NCBI RefSeq assembly: GCF_003667705.1
Contig: NZ_CP033019.1
Span: 4,650,001-4,714,000 of the forward strand
Origin: Janthinobacterium agaricidamnosum
GTDB lineage: Bacteria > Pseudomonadota > Gammaproteobacteria > Burkholderiales > Burkholderiaceae_D
DNA length: 64,000 bases
Reading direction: 5' to 3'
Position 1 is the stretch's first letter. Each line of letters starts with the position of its first letter. The position numbers and the translations under genes are program-made. A model generated the notes under the pieces. It ran no database searches, was not told the origin of the DNA, and saw only the letters and a program-made list of their open reading frames with translations. Positions 8,816 through 17,288 of the stretch are shown here, piece by piece.

Positions 8816-9214
8816 TTACTCGAACGAATAGAAGACGCGGAACGGGACTTTCTTTTCGGCCCAGTAGTCGGCCGCGTCGCGGAACACGTCGAGCAGGATC
8901 TCGCGCGCTTCCTTGTCGAATTTTTGCGTATTTGGCAATTGCTCGAGCACCACCAGGAAGCCCGTCTGCGTGCCCGCCTTGAACATGGTGTCCGTCAGGC
9001 ACAGGCGCAGGGCATCGAAATTCTTCGCCAGGTTTTTCGGAAACAGGAAGGCTTCCGCAATAATGCCGATGACTTGTTGTTTGGTCTGTCCAGCGTTGCA
9101 ATGCGCATATAAAAAGTGCTGCCCGAGACGGATCGCCTCGTCTTGTAATTCGGTCACGCGAAAGGCACGGATGGACTGGACAAGGTTGGGCGGCACGGTT
9201 AGTAACAAACTCAT
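8816..9214 (-). CDS. Barstar-family protein
   Basis: This 132-residue protein looks like the barnase-inhibitor (barstar) family. The central AFLFPKNLAKNFDALRLCLTD matches the family's FP-x-x-x-G/K-N-x-D-A-L core (quoted parts: FPKNLAKNFDALRLCLTD). A strand with the pattern GFLVVLEQLP and a C-terminal helix-strand VFRDAADYW...VPFRVFYSF follow. Barstars bind and block secreted-type RNases. No barnase-like ribonuclease is adjacent, so it is either a chromosomal stand-alone member or part of a dispersed pair. Start by ATG at 9214; the only gene on this strand until 8695. Confidence 0.75.
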   Translation of the reverse strand: MSLLLTVPPNLVQSIRAFRVTELQDEAIRLGQHFLYAHCNAGQTKQQVIGIIAEAFLFPKNLAKNFDALRLCLTDTMFKAGTQTGFLVVLEQLPNTQKFDKEAREILLDVFRDAADYWAEKKVPFRVFYSFE

Positions 9215-9615
9215 TTTTCCCTCAAATCGACCTGTTATGTATGGATTTTTTCTAGCTGCTCGTCTTATTGCATCCCCGCACGCGGGTCAATGCGCACGCG
9301 GTGATTCGATCTGTATCAACTTTTATGCGATTCAGTGCGATTTTATATAAGCCATACGCGTATTAGGGTAACGTGTTGTCCTGCATGAATCAACCCGAAT
9401 ATGATGTCAAACGCAAGATTTGTTACAAACCGCTGGTTTCAAGTCACTTCAACATCTTGTATCGATTGAAAGTGCATGTTACAGACTGTGGGGCAAGGGG
9501 CTTGGGCTGTTACATTTTGTTGCCATGCGAAACACTTGCCCCGGTCTGGCGGGATTACTATAGTCCCAAGTTGTAAAAAATACCCTGAAAGATTCTCTAG
9601 ATAACGAGGTTACAA
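9215..9615. other. 401-bp intergenic region, divergent promoters
   Basis: AT-richer spacer between the barstar-like gene and the glycine-zipper gene. The only support seen is a sigma-70-like promoter near its right end. A short open frame at 9373-9576 lacks family features and a ribosome-binding site and is not called. Confidence 0.5.
9536..9564 (+). promoter_or_regulatory. Sigma-70 promoter for the glycine-zipper gene
   Basis: TTGCCC, 17 bases, TATAGT. The -10 ends 51 bases before the ATG at 9616. Identified by hexamer match and ideal spacing. Confidence 0.6.
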
Positions 9616-10128
9616 ATGAACTTGCAAGCCAAATTGATGTTGTCAGCCGTTTGTCTCGGCACATTGCCACTCGCCCAGGCCGCCGACTTTGAAGATTTCG
9701 GCAAGGTCGTACGCGTCGTGCCGCAAGTGGAACAGATCAACCGTCCACGCCAGGAATGCCGTACGGAATACGTGCAAGTCCAGGCACCGCCGCAACAGCG
9801 CAGCGCTGGCGGCTCCATCGTCGGCGGTATCGCCGGCGCCCTGCTCGGTAGCCAGGTCGGTGGCGGCAATGGCCGCACGGCAGCAGCAGCGGCGGGCGCG
9901 ATCGCCGGCGCCGTCGTGGGCGACCGCGTCGACAACCAGAACAATTACCAGGGCGGCATGCAGGAACAAGCCGTCAAGCAATGCCGCCAAGTCGACCACT
10001 GGGAATCGCGCAACAATGGCTACCAGGTCACCTACGACTACCGCGGCCGCAACTACACGAGCATCATGTCCTACGATCCGGGCGAGCGCATCCGTCTGCG
10101 CGTCTCGATCGAGCCAGCTCAGCAGTAA
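9616..10128 (+). CDS. Glycine-zipper (2TM-type) envelope protein
   Basis: This is a 170-residue exported protein. A signal peptide ends at about residue 22 (LPLAQA/ADF). There is no lipobox cysteine. Residues 64-98 form an alanine/glycine zipper (GGSIVGGIAGALLGSQVGGG, then AAAAAGAIAGAVVGDRV) of the type in Rickettsia 17-kDa-antigen-like proteins. The C-terminal part (120-170) is a small conserved domain with QCRQVDHWE and YDYRGRNYTSIMSYDPG. It is probably an outer-membrane or periplasmic stress-related protein; the exact function is unknown. A strong terminator follows. Confidence 0.85.
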   Translation: MNLQAKLMLSAVCLGTLPLAQAADFEDFGKVVRVVPQVEQINRPRQECRTEYVQVQAPPQQRSAGGSIVGGIAGALLGSQVGGGNGRTAAAAAGAIAGAVVGDRVDNQNNYQGGMQEQAVKQCRQVDHWESRNNGYQVTYDYRGRNYTSIMSYDPGERIRLRVSIEPAQQ

Positions 10129-10149
10129 GCGTAACAACCGGCCCCTACC

Positions 10150-10177
10150 ATGCCAGCCCCAGCGGCTGGCATTTTTT
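10150..10177 (+). terminator. Intrinsic terminator after the glycine-zipper gene
   Basis: ATGCCAGCC-N5-GGCTGGCAT followed by a T-run, 9-bp perfect stem. Confidence 0.9.
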
Positions 10178-10225
10178 ATGGCGCCCCGGCACGGGCTATA
10201 ATGCGGCACACTTTCAGGCCGCCCT

Positions 10226-11014
10226 ATGCTTATCAAACGAAAATCCATCGAACAAGTCGAATCCTCGCGCCCTGCGCGCAAGCCCCGCTACGCCCCTGTC
10301 ACGCTGTCGGAAATGGATGGCGTGCGTTATCTGCATTTCGGCACGGAATGGGTGCAGGGCGCCATGCGCATCCGCAAGCCGGACTGGCCGGAGCTCGAAT
10401 ATGCGCAGCAGATGATGGCGTGGATGCTGTGGATCGAGCAGCCGCAGCGCATCGCCCAGCTGGGCCTGGGCACGGCCGCGCTGACCAAGTTCTGCTACCG
10501 CCAGTTCCCGCAGGCGCAAGTCGAGGCCATCGAACTCAATCCTTCCGTCATCGCCATCTGCGCCTCGATGTTCAAGCTGCCGCCCAACGACGAGCGCCTG
10601 CACGTGCGCGAGATGGATGCGCTCGACTACGTCAACGATGAAGCCAACCACGGCACCCTGGACGCCCTGCAAGTGGACCTGTACGACGCCACGGCACGCG
10701 GTCCCGTGCTCGACAGCGCCGATTTCTATGCCGCCTGCTGCGCTTGCCTGGCGCCGCACGGCATCATGACGGTCAACCTGTTCGGCGACCATCCCAGCTA
10801 CGCAAAGAACATCAAGGCGATGAAGTTTGCGTTTGCGCAGGTGATCTGCCTGCCGGAAGTCCATGATGGGAACGTAGTGGCGATCGCGTTCAAGACGAAA
10901 GTGGCACTCGATGCCGAAGCGCAAGCCGCCTTGCTGGAACGCGCCAAGCAGATCGTCGCCGAGACGAAGCTGCCCGCCAAGACCTGGGTCAAGGGCATCG
11001 TCAGCACCCTGTAA
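10226..11014 (+). CDS. Spermidine-synthase-like methyltransferase-fold protein
   Basis: A 262-residue protein with the Rossmann fold of the polyamine aminopropyltransferase family. After a basic N terminus come YLHFGTEWVQGAMRI and ELEYAQQMMAWML, corresponding to the family's N-terminal strand region. The nucleotide-binding loop is AQLGLGTAALTKFCYR, with acidic residue in VEAIELNP. The DALQVDLYDA segment is where the catalytic aspartates sit in true enzymes. Many such family members are not proven to make spermidine, and there is no decarboxylase gene nearby. Start at 10226 by frame; upstream spacing lacks a clear Shine-Dalgarno. Confidence 0.75.
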   Translation: MLIKRKSIEQVESSRPARKPRYAPVTLSEMDGVRYLHFGTEWVQGAMRIRKPDWPELEYAQQMMAWMLWIEQPQRIAQLGLGTAALTKFCYRQFPQAQVEAIELNPSVIAICASMFKLPPNDERLHVREMDALDYVNDEANHGTLDALQVDLYDATARGPVLDSADFYAACCACLAPHGIMTVNLFGDHPSYAKNIKAMKFAFAQVICLPEVHDGNVVAIAFKTKVALDAEAQAALLERAKQIVAETKLPAKTWVKGIVSTL

Positions 11015-11061
11015 GCGCCGGCATTACCAGGCTAGGCCGGCAGTCCTGAAAGACGCCGGCC

Positions 11062-12828
11062 ATGCCCGCTTCCCCGCCTCCCTCTCCCATCTCGCCCGAC
11101 ACGCCGCTGGAACTGCCGCAACTGCTGGCCTGGCTTCAGGAAGACGGCTTGCTCGACGCAGTGCAAGCAGCCGCCATCGCCACCCAGGCCGCCCTGCTGC
11201 CGGCGCCCGCCTTGCATCCGCTGTGCAGCATCGCCCACGGCGCACTGACGCTCGATACCCTGTGCGCGTGGCTGGCGCAACGCGCGAGCTTGCCGTATCT
11301 GCGCATCGATCCCCTGCACATCGATTTCAGCCAGGTGGCCGACGTCATGACGGCCGGCTACGCGGCCCGCTTCAACATCCTGCCCGTGGAAAGCACGCTT
11401 GACCGCATCGTCATCGCCACGGCCCAGCCCTACGCGCTCGCTTGGCAGGCGCAGCTGGGCAACCTGGCGCCGCGCAAGCTGAGCCTGGTCATCGCCAACC
11501 CGCTGCACATCGCCGACGCCATCGCGCAATTTTTCAGCCTGGCCACCTCCGTCAAGGTGGCCAGGCAAGCATCCACGCAAGACCTGGCGCTGCGCCACAA
11601 TTTCGAGCAGCTGGTGGAACTGGGGCGCAACAAGACCAGCCTCGACGCCAACGACCAGCACGTGGTGCGCATCGTCGACTGGCTGTGGCAGTATGCGTTC
11701 GCCCAGCGCGCGTCCGACATCCACCTGGAACCGAAGCGCGACGCGGGCCTCGTGCGCCTGCGCATCGACGGCCGCCTGCACCAGGCCTATCAATTGCCGC
11801 CCGTCGTCATGCTGGCCATGACGGCGCGCATCAAGTTGCTCGGGCGCATGGATGTGGTGGAAAAGCGCCGCCCCCAGGATGGCCGCATCAAGACGCGCAA
11901 TGCGCAAGGGCAGGAAATCGAGCTGCGCCTGTCGACCTTGCCCACGGCCTTCGGCGAAAAGCTCGTCATGCGCATCTTCGATCCGGAAGTGGCCGTCAAG
12001 AGTCTCGCCGAACTGGGCTTTCCGCCCGCGGACGCCGAACGCTGGCGCCAGCTGACGGCGCGCACGCACGGCATCGTGCTGGTCACGGGTCCCACGGGCT
12101 CGGGCAAGACCAGCACCCTGTACAGCACCCTGAAGGCGCTGGCCGGCAGCGAAGTCAATGTGTGCACGGTGGAAGACCCCATCGAAATGGTCGAGCCGGC
12201 CTTCAACCAGATGCAGGTGCAAACCCAGGCCGGCATCGAACTGTCGTTTGCCGATGGCGTGCGGGCGCTGATGCGGCAAGATCCCGACATCATCATGGTG
12301 GGAGAGATCCGCGACCTGGCCACGGCCGAGATGGCCATCCAGGCGGCGCTGACGGGCCACCTGGTGCTGTCGACCCTGCATACCAACGACGCCCCCTCGG
12401 CCGTCATGCGCCTGCTGGAACTGGGTTTGCCCGCCTATCTGCTGGAAGCGTGCCTGATCGGCGTGCTGGCGCAGCGCCTGCTGCGCTGCCTGTGTCCGGC
12501 CTGCAAACAGCCGGGCGGCGCCCCGGACGACGCGTCATGGCAGCGCCTGACGGGCGGCCAGCTGGAACGCCCCCGCGCCATGTACCGCCCCGCCGGCTGC
12601 CCCCTGTGCCGCCACAGCGGCTACCTGGGGCGGGCCGGCATTTATGAACTGCTGAGCGTGACGGAAACGTTCGGCCAGCTCATCAAGGCGGGCGCCGACC
12701 TGCACGCCTTGCGCCGCCAAAGCATCCTCGACGGCATGACGCCGCTGCGCCTCGCCGGCGCGCGCAAGATCATCGATGGCACGACCAGCATCGACGAAGT
12801 GTTGAAGCTCACGGCCGCCCTGCATTGA
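11062..12828 (+). CDS. GspE/PilB-type secretion ATPase
   Basis: A 588-residue hexameric ATPase of type II secretion / type IV pilus assembly. An N-terminal MshEN-like domain (about 1-150) precedes the catalytic core. Walker A is GPTGSGKTSTLYSTL (about residue 342). The Walker B/Asp-box region is DPDIIMVGEIRD (about 412). A zinc site is formed by CPAC (about 478) and CPLC (about 514), followed by GYLGRAGIYELL. It stands alone: no gspF, pilC or pseudopilin genes flank it, so its partners must be elsewhere. All functional motifs are intact. Confidence 0.88.
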   Translation: MPASPPPSPISPDTPLELPQLLAWLQEDGLLDAVQAAAIATQAALLPAPALHPLCSIAHGALTLDTLCAWLAQRASLPYLRIDPLHIDFSQVADVMTAGYAARFNILPVESTLDRIVIATAQPYALAWQAQLGNLAPRKLSLVIANPLHIADAIAQFFSLATSVKVARQASTQDLALRHNFEQLVELGRNKTSLDANDQHVVRIVDWLWQYAFAQRASDIHLEPKRDAGLVRLRIDGRLHQAYQLPPVVMLAMTARIKLLGRMDVVEKRRPQDGRIKTRNAQGQEIELRLSTLPTAFGEKLVMRIFDPEVAVKSLAELGFPPADAERWRQLTARTHGIVLVTGPTGSGKTSTLYSTLKALAGSEVNVCTVEDPIEMVEPAFNQMQVQTQAGIELSFADGVRALMRQDPDIIMVGEIRDLATAEMAIQAALTGHLVLSTLHTNDAPSAVMRLLELGLPAYLLEACLIGVLAQRLLRCLCPACKQPGGAPDDASWQRLTGGQLERPRAMYRPAGCPLCRHSGYLGRAGIYELLSVTETFGQLIKAGADLHALRRQSILDGMTPLRLAGARKIIDGTTSIDEVLKLTAALH

Positions 12829-12856
12829 GCCATCTTCATTTTCGTGCAGGAATGCT

Positions 12857-12884
12857 TTGCATTCTTTTTCAACTGATATATAAT
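12857..12884 (+). promoter_or_regulatory. Promoter of tRNA-Lys
   Basis: TTGCAT, 16 bases, TATAAT. The -10 ends 12 bases before the mature tRNA 5' end. It lies in the short gap after the GspE-type gene. Confidence 0.65.
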
Positions 12885-12896
12885 GCGGCCTCTTTC

Positions 12897-12972
12897 GGGT
12901 CGTTAGCTCAGCTGGTAGAGCAGCGGACTTTTAATCCGTTGGTCGCAGGTTCGAATCCCGCACGGCCTACCA
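12897..12972 (+). tRNA. tRNA-Lys (anticodon TTT), CCA encoded
   Basis: A 76-nt cloverleaf with anticodon TTT at 12930-12932, D-loop AGCTGGTA, T-loop TTCGAAT and an encoded CCA. The 5' half fits a standard tRNA-Lys. The 3' strand is abnormal: G1·T72 and T4·G69 in the acceptor stem, and an A51·C63 mismatch in the T stem (base C at 12959). Each would be repaired by one transition on the 3' strand. It may still function, but the pattern suggests that the 3' half was replaced or is drifting. A strong terminator follows. Confidence 0.93.
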
Positions 12973-13030
12973 CGAATACAGCAGTACAGATCAGGGTTAG
13001 CAAACTATCGTTTGCTAACCCTTTTTTGCG
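12966..13030 (+). repeat. Left copy of the tRNA-Lys downstream repeat
   Basis: From the last bases of the tRNA acceptor through its terminator (CCTACCACGAATACAGCAGT ... CCCTTTTTTGCGT). It matches 16164-16228 with scattered differences and is in the same orientation. Confidence 0.8.
12994..13027 (+). terminator. Intrinsic terminator of tRNA-Lys
   Basis: GGGTTAGCAAAC-TATC-GTTTGCTAACCC plus six T, a perfect 12-bp stem 21 bases after the tRNA. A decayed copy of this region occurs at 16.19-16.23 kb. Confidence 0.93.
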
Positions 13031-13439
13031 TCTTTATCCGTGATATTGCCCACATGGGGGAAATGTGCCCCGGTCACCGCCAAGTGCAGAAACTCTCCCG
13101 GCACTGCCTTAACCCATGTTTCTAAAGGACGGACAAGCAAGCATTGAGCCGCGCCTTGCGCAACACTCCCAAACCCGTGAGGAAATAAGACGCATGCCCA
13201 TGGCAATGGCGCGCCACCGCGATGCCAACGTGCTCGTTGCAAATACAGCACGCGCTTCCTCCCCTCCAGCATATCCAGCTCGCCAGCTTCAACGATGCCA
13301 TACAGGCAATGCGTCGAGAATGCCATTACTTGTAAAAAAGAAAATAAATAAAGGAAATTAATTATTGGCAACTAAATGCTATTCAAACAATTTAAAATAA
13401 GCAATAATGCCTCTCTCTTAATGATTACCTCCGACAAAA
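13028..13439. other. 412-bp AT-richer region with no gene
   Basis: No coding support is seen. Base composition is visibly lower in GC than the flanks, especially 13330-13420. It begins right after the tRNA terminator and leads into the BACON lipoprotein gene, so any promoter of that gene should lie here. Confidence 0.6.
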
Positions 13440-16067
13440 ATGGCGTCCGTTCTTTTCAGGTACAGCATTTCGCGCGCACTGGCATACTTGCTCGCAACCA
13501 CATTAATTGCTGGCTGTGGCGGCGGTGGTAGCCCAAGCGGTGGAGGCGACGGAAGCAGCGGCGTTGCCCCTCCGGTGCCAGTTACCCCGACGCCCACGCC
13601 AACATTGACATTCAGCGTGCCGACGGCCGCCGCTACCGCCGATGAGGGGAGCACGAAGGCATTGTCATTGCTAGCGACTGTGAACACGCCATCGGAATTT
13701 CAAAATGTAAACAGTGTGTTCGCCTACGTCATCGATACGACAGGCGTGATACTGCCGGAGGTACAATTTTCCCAGCTAAGCCCAGGCAGTTACAGCATTC
13801 TGCTCCAGACTGCGCCGACGCTGCCCATCGGAAAACATACAGGCACTTTTTCAGTCAAAGTTTGCAAGGATGCCGCTTGTACGCAACACTTCCCCGGTTC
13901 GCCGATGCAGTTGCCATATGCGATCACTGTCGTGCCGATACCCTTGTCACCAATGACAGTGGCGCCACTTGGCCTTCTCAACGCGACCATTTCTGAGGGA
14001 AATCCGGCGCCAGCGCCCGTCACTGTCAACGTCAGCGCGAAAAGTCGCACATGGACTGTGAACACGAACGCGGCATGGATCAAGCTCTCGACGGCAGCAG
14101 GTAACGGCGTCAGCTCGTTTACTGTCGGCTATGATGTTTCCGCGCTGACATTTGGCGTCCAGACAGGCACTATCGTAGTCACAAGCAGCGACGGGCAAAT
14201 CGCCTCGCTGCCTGTCAGTGCCGAATTGCTGCCTGCCGCTTTTTCCATTGATCACGGCCAGATTACCTTCAATGGCATCAACGGCGCTCCCATTGCGGCA
14301 GCGCCCGTTAAATTTACGGCACCTAACCTAGCGGCGAACTGGAAAGCCACCGCCAGCGCGGCATGGCTAGGAGTGACCCCGACGAGCGGCACCACACCTG
14401 CCATTGCATCGGTATATGTCGACCCGGCGAACGGCAAGCTTGCCAGCGGCCGACACGATGCAATGTTAACGATTACCGCACCGAACGTCAGCGACAGCAA
14501 AGTTCCTGTCACGCTGAACTTGACGAAAGCCACCTTAACGTCCTCGATTGACAGCATCACGCTGGGAGGACCTTATGGCCGCTCGCCTGCGTCGACAGCA
14601 AGCCTGACGCTGAATCTCAACACCATGGCGAACGCTTATCTCTGGTCGTTCTCGGCACTGCCTGCATGGCTGGGCGCGAGCGCTACCAGCGGTACGGTGA
14701 ATCAGGCTGGCAGCAGCATTATGTTTTCGCAAATCGGCGCCAACCAGCCCATCGGAACCAGTGCCACGACCTTGACCGCGAGCACGCAAGTCAATGGCGA
14801 TACCATCTCGGTACCAGTCACCATCACCGCCCAGCGCGATACGCGCAAACTGCTGTTCTCGGAAGTCGGCGTCGGGCTGTCTTCCACCCCAGGCTGGTCA
14901 CGCCTGTCGCGCAAGGTCACCGTGCGCGACAACTTCGGGCTAACCCCTGCATGGACTGCCAGTTCCGACAAGGCATGGCTGTCCGTGCAACGCAGCGGAA
15001 ATGCGCTGACACTGACGGCCGATCCATCCACTTTACCGGTCGACGCCATCAGCTATGCCACCGTCAGCCTGGCCAGCGAGAATGGTATTCAGACTTCAGA
15101 GCAGCTGCATGTTGCGATCTGGAAAGGAAGCGTCACGCCGGCCGTCACGACGAAATTGACGAAGACCTACAGCCACCTCAAGACCGATCCGATCCGACCT
15201 TTGCTGTATGCAAACAACGGCACAGGCGATATCGATGTGTATAACATCTATTCCGCCACCCAAGTCGGCACCATCAGCAACCTCGGTGGCGCGATGGGAG
15301 ACATGACCATCAGCCCGAATGGCCGGCATCTTTACACCTACGATACCGCCAATCGGAATATCATCGTCGTGGACCTGGCTACGCTGACGAAAAAAACCAG
15401 TTGGCCAATGGCAGCAGCAGTCCAGCAATCGTCGGCCTTGCTGGCCCTGCGGCCAAATGGCGTAGAGATTGTGGCAGCAGCCGACGGCAAGGCATACCTG
15501 GCCAGCACAGGTGCCGTGGCGGGCATGATCGGCAACGCCGACAGCATGGCAGCATCGAGCGACGGAAGCCGCCTCTACTTGCAAGATTCAGGCTATAGCC
15601 CGGCATCGGTAAGCGCAATTGTAGTTGACTACGCCGATATTGGTGGCGGTGCCCTGTTCAGCGCTTCGGCGGGCTCCGCCGGCTTCATCAACGGCGCATC
15701 GAATGGACAAGACATCGCGGTCAGCGCTGACGGCATGCGCCTGTATGTCGCGTCGGCTGCACCTTACCGCTGCAGCAGCGTAAAACCGTCGGACCTGAGC
15801 TTCATCGGCAGCCTCAGCGGCGGAGATGCCTACCCCAACAACGTCGAGGTGGGCAGCGATGATCGCGTTTACTGCGGCATCTCAGGCTGGTATTCGAGCG
15901 CCGACGTATGGGTGCACGACGCAAACGGCATGCTGCTCAAGAGTTTCAAGTTTGCCGGGTACGCGAGGAGCCTGATGACCCGCACCCTGGGTATTTCCGC
16001 TGATGGACTCATGATGGTGGGCCAGACAGACGACCCCCTGCTGGTATTTGTACCAGTAGGCCCATAA
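13440..16067 (+). CDS. Lipoprotein with four BACON-like repeats and a beta-propeller
   Basis: An 875-residue exported lipoprotein. The signal peptide ends in the lipobox LIAGC (Cys about 26), then a Gly/Ser/Pro/Thr linker (residues 27-55). After an Ig-like region, four BACON-type beta-sandwich repeats occur near residues 200-265, 295-365, 400-470 and 500-565. Each has a W...AW core such as WTVNTNAAWIKLS, WKATASAAWLGVT, WSFSALPAWLGAS and WTASSDKAWLSV. Residues about 570-875 look like a YncE-type propeller (MTISPNGRHLYTYD, AVSADGMRLYVAS, GISADGLMMVGQ). BACON domains are linked to carbohydrate or mucin binding; the ligand here is unknown. No Shine-Dalgarno is clear. Composition is less GC-rich than the neighbours and the gene lies between tRNA-flank repeats, suggesting acquisition. 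Confidence 0.82.
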   Translation: MASVLFRYSISRALAYLLATTLIAGCGGGGSPSGGGDGSSGVAPPVPVTPTPTPTLTFSVPTAAATADEGSTKALSLLATVNTPSEFQNVNSVFAYVIDTTGVILPEVQFSQLSPGSYSILLQTAPTLPIGKHTGTFSVKVCKDAACTQHFPGSPMQLPYAITVVPIPLSPMTVAPLGLLNATISEGNPAPAPVTVNVSAKSRTWTVNTNAAWIKLSTAAGNGVSSFTVGYDVSALTFGVQTGTIVVTSSDGQIASLPVSAELLPAAFSIDHGQITFNGINGAPIAAAPVKFTAPNLAANWKATASAAWLGVTPTSGTTPAIASVYVDPANGKLASGRHDAMLTITAPNVSDSKVPVTLNLTKATLTSSIDSITLGGPYGRSPASTASLTLNLNTMANAYLWSFSALPAWLGASATSGTVNQAGSSIMFSQIGANQPIGTSATTLTASTQVNGDTISVPVTITAQRDTRKLLFSEVGVGLSSTPGWSRLSRKVTVRDNFGLTPAWTASSDKAWLSVQRSGNALTLTADPSTLPVDAISYATVSLASENGIQTSEQLHVAIWKGSVTPAVTTKLTKTYSHLKTDPIRPLLYANNGTGDIDVYNIYSATQVGTISNLGGAMGDMTISPNGRHLYTYDTANRNIIVVDLATLTKKTSWPMAAAVQQSSALLALRPNGVEIVAAADGKAYLASTGAVAGMIGNADSMAASSDGSRLYLQDSGYSPASVSAIVVDYADIGGGALFSASAGSAGFINGASNGQDIAVSADGMRLYVASAAPYRCSSVKPSDLSFIGSLSGGDAYPNNVEVGSDDRVYCGISGWYSSADVWVHDANGMLLKSFKFAGYARSLMTRTLGISADGLMMVGQTDDPLLVFVPVGP

Positions 16068-16163
16068 GGGGAGTGGCGGCGGAAATACTCCCTGCCTCGG
16101 CTGGTTGAGGTTCTTTTGAATATAGTATTCCTTGTCCATGGCAACGGGAACCATTAATCCCCT

Positions 16164-16228
16164 CCTGCCACGAAGACAGCAGTACGCACAGGGTTGGCAA
16201 ACTAGCATTTTCCAACCCTTTTTTGCGT
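16164..16228 (+). repeat. Right copy of the tRNA-Lys downstream repeat, including a decayed terminator
   Basis: CCTGCCACGAAGACAGCAGT ... CCCTTTTTTGCGT repeats the tRNA-Lys 3' flank 3.2 kb downstream in direct orientation. The hairpin arms have decayed to GGGTTGG/CCAACCC with an internal mismatch but still end in T6, so it can terminate transcription from the lipoprotein gene. Confidence 0.8.
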
Positions 16229-16362
16229 AAATTCGACCAGAGACAAGCTGAGCGAAAGCAGTGCGTGACGGATGCGGAAAGAATCTCCCCGCGAGCAATG
16301 CAATCGTGCGCCGCCAGTGCCGATATACTGGCGCATCTGCTGACGATACGGAAAGACGCACT

Positions 16363-16767
16363 GTGAAACTTGCCACCCTGCTATCCCCCCTGCTGTGCTC
16401 TTTGTTGCTGCCCGCCCAGGCGCAAACGCCCATCGTGCTCGACGGCCAGTACAGCGCGCGCACGGACGAGATGAGCCTGGAAATCATCGGCAACCGCGTC
16501 TGCTTCGCGCCCGACAAGGCGCAATGGGGCCGCTTGCCCCGCCCTGCCGCCACGCACGATGCGTGGTTTTGTTTCAGCAACGACGCCGAGGCGCGCCGCC
16601 TGCTGCGCGTGCCCGCGCGCCAGGCCGACAATTGCGGCTGGCAAGCGCGTGCGCGCATCGTCATCGATACCTATCAACCGTACGTCGAGCAAGGCGACGG
16701 CAACGACATGGCGCGCCTGGCGTCAGTGGTCAAAGTGGCGCAGCCGAACGCCATCGCCTGCGAGTAA
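16363..16767 (+). CDS. Small secreted protein of unknown function
   Basis: A 134-residue protein starting at GTG 16363 (VKLATLLSPLLCSLLLPAQAQTP), chosen because a signal peptide begins exactly there; the frame is open further upstream without similarity. The mature part has four cysteines (NRVCFAP, AWFCFSN, DNCGWQ and the last CE) spaced like a small disulfide-stabilised periplasmic domain. It is not recognised as a named family. It is convergent with the gene ending at 16782. Confidence 0.65.
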   Translation: MKLATLLSPLLCSLLLPAQAQTPIVLDGQYSARTDEMSLEIIGNRVCFAPDKAQWGRLPRPAATHDAWFCFSNDAEARRLLRVPARQADNCGWQARARIVIDTYQPYVEQGDGNDMARLASVVKVAQPNAIACE

Positions 16768-16781
16768 TCAGTTCAGTTCGA

Positions 16782-17285
16782 TCAGTCCAGTTCATACTCC
16801 TGCAGATAACGGGCGAACAAGTCCCCATCGGCCAGCGGACACGCAAACCCCGCGCCCCAATCGGCCAGCAGCAACTGCTCTTTCAAGGGCAGCAGCAACA
16901 GTTGCGGCATGCCATCGCTGCACCACAGGTTGCACACGATACCTTGCTCGTCCAGGCCCGCAAACAGGGTTTCCGTCTTGTCGCCGCCAAAGGCCAGCAC
17001 GTTCTTGCATTCCACGCGGTAACTGCTGTAGCCCGTGTAGACGGCGTCATACGGCGGCAAGGCATGGTCCTGCGCCAGGCGCAGCTGCTCGGCCGTCAGG
17101 CCCAGCGCGCGCAGTGGCGACGGTGGCGCCTTGATCACGTACATGTCCGTCCAGCCGGCGCCGCTGCGGTGCGCATCGGCGAACGCCTGCTGCTCGCCCA
17201 TCTGCGTCAAGCAGTGCTGCAAATTATCCAGCGGCAGCAGTTCGATCATGCAATAGTCATCTTCGTGGTAGTACGCTTCGCGCAT
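16782..17285 (-). CDS. Hypothetical cytoplasmic protein (167 aa)
   Basis: A 167-residue acidic protein without signal peptide or transmembrane segment (MREAYYHEDDYCMIELLPLD...). The middle part has alternating strands (DAVYTGYSSYRVECKNVLAF, ETLFAGLDEQGIVCNLWCSD). The composition recalls small immunity-type proteins, but no family is recognised. Its start is three bases after the stop of the LprI-like gene, so the two form a translationally close pair. Upstream of its ATG the end of that gene supplies the leader. Confidence 0.65.
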   Translation of the reverse strand: MREAYYHEDDYCMIELLPLDNLQHCLTQMGEQQAFADAHRSGAGWTDMYVIKAPPSPLRALGLTAEQLRLAQDHALPPYDAVYTGYSSYRVECKNVLAFGGDKTETLFAGLDEQGIVCNLWCSDGMPQLLLLPLKEQLLLADWGAGFACPLADGDLFARYLQEYELD

Positions 17286-17288
17286 GCC

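Noticed and set aside
9373..9576. Short plus-strand open frame
   Set aside because: No ribosome-binding site, no similarity to a family, and it overlaps the promoter of the next gene.
16142..16172. Possible second tRNA remnant before the right flank repeat
   Set aside because: GGGAA...TCCC spacing loosely recalls a T arm, but no cloverleaf can be built and the match is too weak.
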